46,788 nt of DNA from a virus, in the IMG/VR virus record IMGVR_UViG_3300042306_000394, positions 1-46,788 of that record; one strand, given 5' to 3'. The position numbers and the translations under genes are program-made. Of this stretch, positions 41,117 to 46,788 are shown piece after piece. The notes below the pieces were generated by a model. It searched no databases and was not told the DNA's origin. It saw nothing but the letters and a program-made list of their open reading frames with translations. How positions within the stretch are numbered: the first letter of the stretch is position 1; every line of letters begins with the position of its first letter.

Positions 41117-42109
41117 ATGAAGTTAATAAATTTAATCCCATTAAAAGAAATTGATTTTAGAAATCAGGACCAATTTGATGATTATACAAAAAATCACGAA
41201 TTAAGACCTGATACAAAGGTTACAATTAATGGTAAAGTTACAACTGCCGGTCAAGCAGCTAAAAATTCCGAACCTGTTAAGGGTACATCGGTATTTGGTA
41301 AATCGGGTGGAGGTTCGGTATTTGGTAAATCAGATGGGATGGAAACTGTAAAATCAATTGCAGCTAAGACAGGATTGAGAGCACAAGCCGTAGCAGGATG
41401 GGCAGATGAGAATGGTGTAAACCTTTCAAAAGTATCTGCTGATATTGATTCTAAAAAATTGAAACCTATGGATATGATGACCGCAGTTAGTGGTAATCCT
41501 GGAAACAAATACGCTAAAGATATAATTACTAAATACTCACAATCAGCTCCTAAAGCCGATAATATAGAATCGTTAACTTCCTACGAAGATTTTAATAAAT
41601 TTTTTAAAGCGAATTCTGATAAAATAAACAAAAATGATTTAGCTTATATAGAGGATGAAATTGGAGCATTAAAGTATTTGGAATCGGATTATAAAAAAGG
41701 AAAGGCGGATAGACAAGAAGTTGAAGTTGCATATGTAGAACTTCAGGACTTAATTAAAAAGGCTTTACCTAAAGATTCATCGACTAAACTTTCACCAATG
41801 ATACCTAAATCAACTGGTGGAGCTAAAAATAAATCTATAACTGATATAAAAGTGGATACGCAAGTAGATGTGTCAACGCTATCTAAATCTCTTTTACCAA
41901 ATATAAGACTTGGAGACGGTAGTGGGCTTCCCGATAAAGATGCCATAGAACTTGTAAAAAGATTGGCTAGTAAAGATAGTGGTGTTTATACCAGAACTAG
42001 TCCACATGGTGGAAATATAGTTTTTAAAGATGGTACACGATTCGAAGTATTTAGACCGCATGATGCACAAAAAACAAAATCTACAACAATTTACGCATCA
42101 AAAAGATAA
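41117..42109 (+). CDS. Uncharacterised phage protein, probably late (330 aa)
   Basis: It starts MKLINLIPLKEIDFRNQDQF, a start style I associate with uncharacterised large-phage proteins. A Gly/Ser-rich repeat follows (VFGKSGGGSVFGKSDG, residues about 60-75), then a helical region SIAAKTGLRAQAVAGWADENG that may form a small helical bundle. A Lys/Asp-rich centre precedes a compact C-terminal domain (VKRLASKDSGVYTRTSPHGG, then VFKDGTRFEVFRPHD). No enzyme motif is recognised. It follows a TATTTATA element, pairs with the 717-residue gene 6 bases downstream, and lies outside the tail operon. It could be an internal head or ejected protein, by expression class only. Confidence 0.65.
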   Translation: MKLINLIPLKEIDFRNQDQFDDYTKNHELRPDTKVTINGKVTTAGQAAKNSEPVKGTSVFGKSGGGSVFGKSDGMETVKSIAAKTGLRAQAVAGWADENGVNLSKVSADIDSKKLKPMDMMTAVSGNPGNKYAKDIITKYSQSAPKADNIESLTSYEDFNKFFKANSDKINKNDLAYIEDEIGALKYLESDYKKGKADRQEVEVAYVELQDLIKKALPKDSSTKLSPMIPKSTGGAKNKSITDIKVDTQVDVSTLSKSLLPNIRLGDGSGLPDKDAIELVKRLASKDSGVYTRTSPHGGNIVFKDGTRFEVFRPHDAQKTKSTTIYASKR

Positions 42110-42114
42110 AAAAA

Positions 42115-44268
42115 ATGACTCCAAATTTTGAAGAAATATTATTGGAACTAAGTTACAGAATTCCAACGGGAATAGTGGATTTAACAAACGAGCAACATTT
42201 AAATGAACTTATAATCATTTTAGAAGAAAATCGTGTATATAATTCTCAAGCTATAAATGGTTTAAGAGAAAAGGTTAAAAAAATTCCAAAAGCCAAAACA
42301 CAAAATGATTTGGATACAACTTTGGCAATGCGATTTACAAATCCAGATACGGGAAGAGAAGTATCGGTAGCAACTGCATTGGGGTATGAAAAAGATTTTC
42401 CAAAAGCTTTTAACATAGCAAAGGGAAAATTTAAAGCCGCCGGATTTAGTGATAAAGATATTGATATGATTGATGTGGGGCCAGATGATATGGAAACTAC
42501 TCCAAACGCATTTGGAGTAAAAGGTGCCGGAGCAAACGTATTCGAACCGGAGGTAGATACTACATCTAAGTTAAATCTAAAGCCCGATGATGTTGCAAAA
42601 AGAACAGCAGCTTTGGCGCAAGTTATTAATAAAGATTTTTCGCCTGAATTAAAAAAGAGTTTAGGAGAAAAGGGAATTAAAACATTACTTTCAGGGTTTG
42701 AGAAAATGATATCCGGCCAAAAAGTTAATGCACAAGAAAAAGAATTATTACAAAACTTTGTAGCATTCAAAGATAAATCTGGTGAAGCTACATTATATAT
42801 AGCAAATAAAACTCCTGGAAACTTTAAAACGCATAAAAAGGTAACATTCCCGGCTACAAAACGAGAACAATTAAAGCAACTTACCCAATCATTTGGATTA
42901 CAATCAACCAAAGCACAGGAAGGGGCTATGGGTAAAAAGCAAACAGTAGCAAATAAAGTTACCCCAGCACGTAAAGTTGTTCTAATTAAAGAAGAACCAG
43001 ATGGTTCTGTAATAATCGATGGAGTTAAACACAAGCCGGTGCCAGTGCCAAAATTAAAAGAGTTGGCATTACTTTTAAAAAAGAATGGAGTACCGGATGC
43101 GGAAGTTGAAGCAAAATCTACAATTGCATCATTGAAAAGATATAATAAGCAATTGGAGATGATGAAGAAAGCTGGAAAGTTTGAAATCGTTGATTTTGGC
43201 GATACATCTACACCAGAAGGTAGACAATCCACATTTGATAATGTAAAAAACCTATACATAAAAAGATTTGAACAACTACTTAAAGAAAGTGGTCCGATAA
43301 CAAAAGAACAAAAAATAGTTATGGATAAATTTAAATCTATACAATTTAATCAAAATGGTAGTAATCCAAATTTTGAAAAAGAATTGGATGATTTATTAAG
43401 TTCAATGACTTTAAATAAAGATTTTAGAACAGCTGTTCCTGATTTATTAGAAGTAATTGTATTTTCAAAAATGATTGGTAGAGGATATCAAGCATTTTTA
43501 CCTTCATCCGAAACATTTAAAGTATCAGATGTAATAGCATTTAAAGAACCAAACTTTAAATTTCCAAAATCAGGAAATATAGCACAAGCAGTTGCAGATA
43601 ATTTTAAAATGATTAAAACATCATTAGTATTAGTTGGTGGTTCAAGCGTTAAGTTTGCAGAGGGCGGAGCAGGTCAAAGCGATTCTAAGGTAGAGCAAAC
43701 TGAATATAAACATCCTGAAACGAAAGTTGTATTAGAGAGTTTACTAAGTACGCATCAATTTGTATATGGTAGAAGTAAAGATAGTAAATATCCACCATCA
43801 ACGCAAGATATAGTAAAAAAAGAAAAGCAAATAATGTTTCATCTAAATTGGGCTTTAAAAAATAATGTAATTACAAAAGATGAATATAATCGTATTATGG
43901 CACAGGCTGATAAGCAATCTGAAAGCGCTTTTCAAACGGCAATGCGAAATGGAGTTGGCCCATTAAATGATAAAGAAAAGATAGAATACAAAAAATTATT
44001 AAGATTACACGCATTATCTGGTGCAAGTATAGAAACAATTAATAATAATGATACTGATTTCAATTATTTTTCTAATGAAAGAAGTACAGTTAACGAAAGA
44101 ACGGGAGCGGTTAAAAACGAAGAGTTAGATGGTATTGTTAATAAATGTTGTATGAGTTGGTCATATAATCCTGGATTTAAATTCAGTAAATTTGAGGGTA
44201 AAGTATGGATGACTCCTAATAACGTAAATCCATCACATATCGTATCATGTGATAAAAAGAAAAGATAA
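42115..44268 (+). CDS. Uncharacterised large Lys-rich protein (717 aa)
   Basis: The first 60 residues form a small helical domain (FEEILLELSYRIPTGIVDL, then LNELIIILEENRV) of a kind that recurs at the N-terminus of unrelated large-phage proteins, possibly a targeting or oligomerisation tag. The body is Lys/Glu-rich and largely helical, with basic linkers near residues 270-300. From about residue 425 there is a globular part (DLLEVIVFSKMIGRGYQAF, SLVLVGGSSVKFAEGGAG). The C-terminus has CCMSWSYNPGFKFSKFEG. No nuclease, polymerase or protease motif could be placed. It is expressed with the 330-residue gene upstream. A virion-internal protein is possible. Function unknown. Confidence 0.65.
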   Translation: MTPNFEEILLELSYRIPTGIVDLTNEQHLNELIIILEENRVYNSQAINGLREKVKKIPKAKTQNDLDTTLAMRFTNPDTGREVSVATALGYEKDFPKAFNIAKGKFKAAGFSDKDIDMIDVGPDDMETTPNAFGVKGAGANVFEPEVDTTSKLNLKPDDVAKRTAALAQVINKDFSPELKKSLGEKGIKTLLSGFEKMISGQKVNAQEKELLQNFVAFKDKSGEATLYIANKTPGNFKTHKKVTFPATKREQLKQLTQSFGLQSTKAQEGAMGKKQTVANKVTPARKVVLIKEEPDGSVIIDGVKHKPVPVPKLKELALLLKKNGVPDAEVEAKSTIASLKRYNKQLEMMKKAGKFEIVDFGDTSTPEGRQSTFDNVKNLYIKRFEQLLKESGPITKEQKIVMDKFKSIQFNQNGSNPNFEKELDDLLSSMTLNKDFRTAVPDLLEVIVFSKMIGRGYQAFLPSSETFKVSDVIAFKEPNFKFPKSGNIAQAVADNFKMIKTSLVLVGGSSVKFAEGGAGQSDSKVEQTEYKHPETKVVLESLLSTHQFVYGRSKDSKYPPSTQDIVKKEKQIMFHLNWALKNNVITKDEYNRIMAQADKQSESAFQTAMRNGVGPLNDKEKIEYKKLLRLHALSGASIETINNNDTDFNYFSNERSTVNERTGAVKNEELDGIVNKCCMSWSYNPGFKFSKFEGKVWMTPNNVNPSHIVSCDKKKR

Positions 44269-44270
44269 AA

Positions 44271-44687
44271 ATGAACACACAACTATTATGTTTATTTACA
44301 TATAGACCAGAATTAGATATATCCTTACAATTTGTAATAAAAAATTATGTCTTAATAAATCCAAATATTTTTATATTAGAAAATAAACTAAAGGAGGATG
44401 ACTTATTTATTACATTTAATGTAGAGAAAGGTTCATCTCCAATAGATTCTCAATGGAAAACTATTTTAGTTCATAGAAAAAAGCAATCAAATACCATCTA
44501 TACAATTAATGCCTTAAATGAAGTTATTAAATCTAAAACAGGCGGACAATTGGATACATCATATCAATTAGATTGGGAAGATTATAGAAACTCTATAATT
44601 ACTACATCAAACTACGGCTACAAAAAAATCCCTACAAAGGTTTACAAAAGTTTAAATCTATCTGATTTAAATAATAATAATTTTTGA
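44271..44687 (+). CDS. Uncharacterised small protein (138 aa)
   Basis: It begins 2 bases after the 717-residue gene. The protein has a mixed alpha/beta pattern: an early LCLFTYRPELDISLQFVIKN, a middle DLFITFNVEKG strand, then TYQ-like and Asn-rich C-terminal segments with YKKIPTKVYKSLNLSDL. The acidic, polar sequence has no signal peptide, membrane segment or metal cluster. The family is not recognised. A host-type promoter begins at the end of the coding sequence (44688), so this gene ends the late unit that started at 41075. Confidence 0.6.
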   Translation: MNTQLLCLFTYRPELDISLQFVIKNYVLINPNIFILENKLKEDDLFITFNVEKGSSPIDSQWKTILVHRKKQSNTIYTINALNEVIKSKTGGQLDTSYQLDWEDYRNSIITTSNYGYKKIPTKVYKSLNLSDLNNNNF

Positions 44688-44719
44688 TTTGGAAATTCCG
44701 AATTAATTTATTATATTTG
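44688..44719 (+). promoter_or_regulatory. Bacteroidetes-type (host sigma) promoter, P2
   Basis: TTTG at 44688-44691, 20 nt, then TATATTTG at 44712-44719. The spacing is identical to P1, and both share GGAAATT right after TT at the -33 box. It lies 37 nt before ATG 44757. Confidence 0.8.
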
Positions 44720-44756
44720 TTCTAACATAAAATAGAAACAATATAATAAAATAATC

Positions 44757-45110
44757 ATGTCGGAACTCAAAGAACAAACTGCAATCGAACATTGCGAAGA
44801 AACCTACCCACAAATGTGTGAGGAATTCAAAAACATCTTAGATGAGATGTACACTACATTTTGCAAAAAGCAGAGAAATTATGGACCTGGAAATATTTCC
44901 GTAGGAACTGCACTTCAAACCAAAGAAGATATCAAATTATCATTGAGTGGGTTATGGTTTAGAAAGAATGATAAAATCCAACGATTAAAACAATTGGTAG
45001 TATTGGGGGCTCCAGATGAAGTAGGAGAATCAATCGAAGATACCTATCAAGACCTAGCAGTTTATTCAGTTATCTCTCAATTGGTGACTCGAAATAAATG
45101 GGCGAAATAA
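44757..45110 (+). CDS. DUF1599 / nucleotide modification associated domain 1 family protein
   Basis: This 117-residue all-helical protein has the family pattern: FCKKQRNYGPGNI (residues about 36-48), GLWFRKNDKIQRLKQLVVLG (about 64-83) and ESIEDTYQDLAVYSVI (about 91-106). The Y-G-x-x-N, R-x-x-D-K-x-x-R-L and E-S-x-x-D-T-x-x-D-L-A-x-Y motifs are those of DUF1599 proteins. These are frequent in phages and were proposed to act with nucleotide-modifying enzymes. The biochemical role is not settled. It starts with a host-type promoter and lies directly upstream of the single-strand binding protein, so early nucleotide or replication function fits. No modification enzyme is seen in this window. Confidence 0.75.
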   Translation: MSELKEQTAIEHCEETYPQMCEEFKNILDEMYTTFCKKQRNYGPGNISVGTALQTKEDIKLSLSGLWFRKNDKIQRLKQLVVLGAPDEVGESIEDTYQDLAVYSVISQLVTRNKWAK

Positions 45111-45142
45111 TTAGGAAAATTCAAAAAATAGTTGTATATTTG
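45111..45142 (+). promoter_or_regulatory. Bacteroidetes-type (host sigma) promoter, P3, weaker -33 box
   Basis: TATATTTG at 45135-45142. TTAG at 45111-45114 replaces TTTG, again with 20 nt between boxes and followed by GGAAAATT, as in P1 and P2. It gives a leader of about 90 nt before ATG 45239. Confidence 0.7.
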
Positions 45143-45160
45143 ATACAACAAAAGATAAAA

Positions 45161-45198
45161 AGGTTATATTTAGATATAGGTAATATCGATATAAACCT
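45161..45198 (+). promoter_or_regulatory. Imperfect hairpin in the leader of the single-strand binding protein gene
   Basis: AGGTTATAT (45161-45169) pairs with ATAT-A-AACCT (45189-45198, one bulged A), and GATAT (45173-45177) pairs with ATATC (45183-45187) around loop AGGTA. It lies 40 nt before the ATG. T4 gene 32 mRNA has an autoregulatory pseudoknot in a similar position. A similar role here is inferred. Confidence 0.5.
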
Positions 45199-45238
45199 CA
45201 ACTTTAAAAACAATTATTAACTTTAAAACAAAAGAAAA

Positions 45239-46099
45239 ATGGACATTTCATTAGCCTTGAAACGATTTAATTCGTTACAAACAACTTCCAAAAAATCAGA
45301 TTCACTTTGGAAGCCAACACCGGGAAAACATCAAATTAGATTAGTTCCCTACAAGTTCAACAAAGACATCCCGTTTATTGAACTTTACTTTCACTACAAC
45401 ATTAACAACAAAACTTATCTATCTCCAATTTCGTTTGGTAGACCTGACCCTATTGTTGAGTTTGCAGAAAAACTTAAACGTACAGGTGATACCGATGATT
45501 GGAAAGCAGGTAAGAAAATGGAGCCAAAGTTAAGAACTTTTGCACCTGTTATTGTAAGAGGTAAAGAAAGTGAAGGTGTTAAATTTTGGGGATTCGGTAA
45601 GACCGTTTACCAAGACATCTTAGGTTACATCGCTGACCCGGATTACGGAGATATCACAAACCCATTAAATGGTAGAGATATCGTATTGGAAATTGTTGCA
45701 GCTGAAGAATCAGGTACATCATATCCAACGACTACAATTCGTGTTAAACCGGCTCAAACAAAAGTAGCTGATACTCCCGAAGCAATTCAAAGTATTTTGG
45801 AAAATCAAAAAGATATTACCGAAGTATATTCAGAATTATCTTATTCAGAATTAAAAGGTGTATTGGAAACTTGGTTAAACCCATCAGCAGTAGTATCTAC
45901 CGATAGTGATAGTGTAGTTGAAGAATTGGAAGCTCCTAAGCAAGCTCCTAAAGCAACACCACAATCATCAATTGGATTAGGTGGAACATCCGACATTAGT
46001 GGTGATTTGCCTTGGGAAACTGAAGCACCTGCCGCACCAAAAGCAGCAGCACCAAAAGATGATGTAGCATCGGCATTCGATGATTTATTCAACAACTAA
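45239..46099 (+). CDS. gp32: Single-stranded DNA-binding protein, T4 gp32-like
   Basis: This 286-residue protein has the gp32 layout. The N-terminal basic region is for cooperativity (LALKRFNSLQTTSKKSD). A core OB-fold segment has LWKPTPGKHQIRLVPYKF, FIELYFHYNINNKTYLSP, KFWGFGKTVYQDILGYIAD and NGRDIVLEIV. An acidic C-terminal tail ends in DVASAFDDLFNN, which would recruit replication partners. T4 gp32 (301 residues) holds a zinc ion through one His and three Cys, but this protein has no Cys at all, so the zinc subdomain is lost or replaced. It is followed by the recombinase after 12 bases, so binding protein and recombinase are co-expressed. It may be regulated by the hairpin in its leader. 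Confidence 0.88.
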   Translation: MDISLALKRFNSLQTTSKKSDSLWKPTPGKHQIRLVPYKFNKDIPFIELYFHYNINNKTYLSPISFGRPDPIVEFAEKLKRTGDTDDWKAGKKMEPKLRTFAPVIVRGKESEGVKFWGFGKTVYQDILGYIADPDYGDITNPLNGRDIVLEIVAAEESGTSYPTTTIRVKPAQTKVADTPEAIQSILENQKDITEVYSELSYSELKGVLETWLNPSAVVSTDSDSVVEELEAPKQAPKATPQSSIGLGGTSDISGDLPWETEAPAAPKAAAPKDDVASAFDDLFNN

Positions 46100-46111
46100 A
46101 ATTAGTTACAA

Positions 46112-46788
46112 ATGGCCAAAAGAGAAGAAGATTTAGCAAGTTTACTTGCCGATTCTCTAAACAAACAAAATAAGGATGGTAAGATTGCCTACTTCTTAGA
46201 TGATGATAGTGCAGATGCACCTACCAACGTTAAGGATTGGTTATCTACGGGTAACGCAATGTTAGACGTGGCAATTTCAAATCGTCCTTATGGTGGTTTG
46301 CCGGTTGGTCGAATTAGTGAGATTACGGGTTTAGAGCAGAGTGGAAAATCTCTGCTCTCTGCCCATCTCTTAGCAGAAACCCAAAAGAAGGGTGGTGTTG
46401 CAGTACTAATTGATACGGAAACCGCAGTAAGTAGAGAATTTTTAGAAGCAATTGGAGTAGATATCTCAAAACTACTTTACGTTTCAGTTGATACTGTTGA
46501 AGGTATTTTCGAAGCGTGTGAAACAATTATTGAGAAAGTAAGAACGGGTGATAAAGATAGATTAGTTACAATCGTAGTTGATTCAGTAGCAGCAGCATCT
46601 TCTAAGAAGGAGATGGAAGCTGATTATGACAAAGATGGTTACGCAACTGATAAAGCTATTATCATTTCAAAAGCAATGAGAAAGATTACCAATATGATTG
46701 GTAGACAATCAATCGCTTTAGTATTCACAAATCAGTTAAGACAGAAGATGAACGCAATGTTTGGTGACCCTTGGACAACATCAGGTGG
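46112..46788 (+). CDS. uvsX: UvsX/RecA-type recombinase, cut by the window end
   Basis: 225 codons are visible from ATG 46112; this start is too close to the window end to be in a complete frame. The Walker A motif is GLEQSGKS (residues 73-80). The catalytic Glu lies in IDTETAVS (Glu103). Walker B is LVTIVVDSVAA with Asp157. The segment VFTNQLRQKMNAMFGDPWTT (205-223) corresponds to RecA loop L1. The protein would form filaments on single-stranded DNA, displace the gp32-like protein encoded just upstream, and drive strand exchange for recombination-dependent replication. T4 UvsX has 391 residues, so roughly 40 per cent is missing beyond the window. Confidence 0.93.
   Translation, partial: MAKREEDLASLLADSLNKQNKDGKIAYFLDDDSADAPTNVKDWLSTGNAMLDVAISNRPYGGLPVGRISEITGLEQSGKSLLSAHLLAETQKKGGVAVLIDTETAVSREFLEAIGVDISKLLYVSVDTVEGIFEACETIIEKVRTGDKDRLVTIVVDSVAAASSKKEMEADYDKDGYATDKAIIISKAMRKITNMIGRQSIALVFTNQLRQKMNAMFGDPWTTSG

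Noticed and set aside
1-46788. tRNA genes, insertion sequences, integrase or attachment sites
   Set aside because: No cloverleaf-like sequence, transposase or integrase motif was found, and intergenic space is too small for tRNA clusters. Nothing indicates a temperate lifestyle in this window.

Overview
This window is a contiguous piece of a tailed-phage genome, a myovirus with a contractile tail related to the T4 group. It is AT-rich and very tightly packed, and every gene I can support lies on the + strand. Recognisable T4-type parts are a gp14-like neck protein, a gp15-like sheath stabiliser, tail sheath (gp18), tail tube (gp19), a gp26-like chaperone/hub protein, a tape measure, baseplate cap, LysM wedge and hub proteins, a gp32-type single-strand binding protein and a UvsX/RecA recombinase. 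The host is probably a Bacteroidetes bacterium. Three intergenic regions carry the promoter signature of that phylum (TTTG, 20 nt, TAnnTTTG), and start codons are preceded by A-rich leaders rather than Shine-Dalgarno sequences. This host assignment is inferred from signals, not from a database match.

Layout. 0-2.7 kb: neck and tail-completion genes, the first one truncated by the window edge. 2.7-28 kb: a very large fibre/adhesin module of Ser/Thr/Asn-rich proteins of 107 to 1523 residues. Three long fibres end in a peptidase S74 intramolecular chaperone, and other proteins end in a short D-x-G-E/T-F/I/Y-like tail. The module also contains three tandem paralogous small proteins, a GT4-type glycosyltransferase, and a lectin-like adhesin interrupted by a Hint (intein-like) domain. 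28-31.2 kb: sheath and tube. 31.2-39.8 kb: a chaperone with a probable +1 frameshift, the tape measure, then baseplate cap, wedge and hub. 39.8-41.1 kb: a short, divergent family A DNA polymerase. 41.1-44.7 kb: three uncharacterised proteins. 44.7-46.8 kb: a DUF1599/Nmad1-type protein, the single-strand binding protein and the recombinase, cut by the window end.

Regulation. Intergenic DNA totals only about 1.1 kb. Fourteen gaps are 30 nt or longer. Eleven contain an exact TATTTATA and the other three contain TATATTTG; a twelfth gene-proximal TATTTATA lies inside the end of the glycosyltransferase gene. The first class precedes virion genes (and one uncharacterised pair) and looks like a phage late promoter. 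It is the exact reverse complement of the T4 late promoter TATAAATA. The second class precedes replication and recombination genes and looks like host sigma promoters. Two clear intrinsic terminators are present (about 13.7 and 31.2 kb). No tRNA, CRISPR array, insertion sequence, integrase or gene-free stretch over 300 nt was seen.

Most notable: the Hint-domain adhesin next to a glycosyltransferase, the TATTTATA promoter system, the reduced polymerase with altered motif B and C residues, the frameshift site, and the repeat-rich fibre cluster built from shuffled modules.
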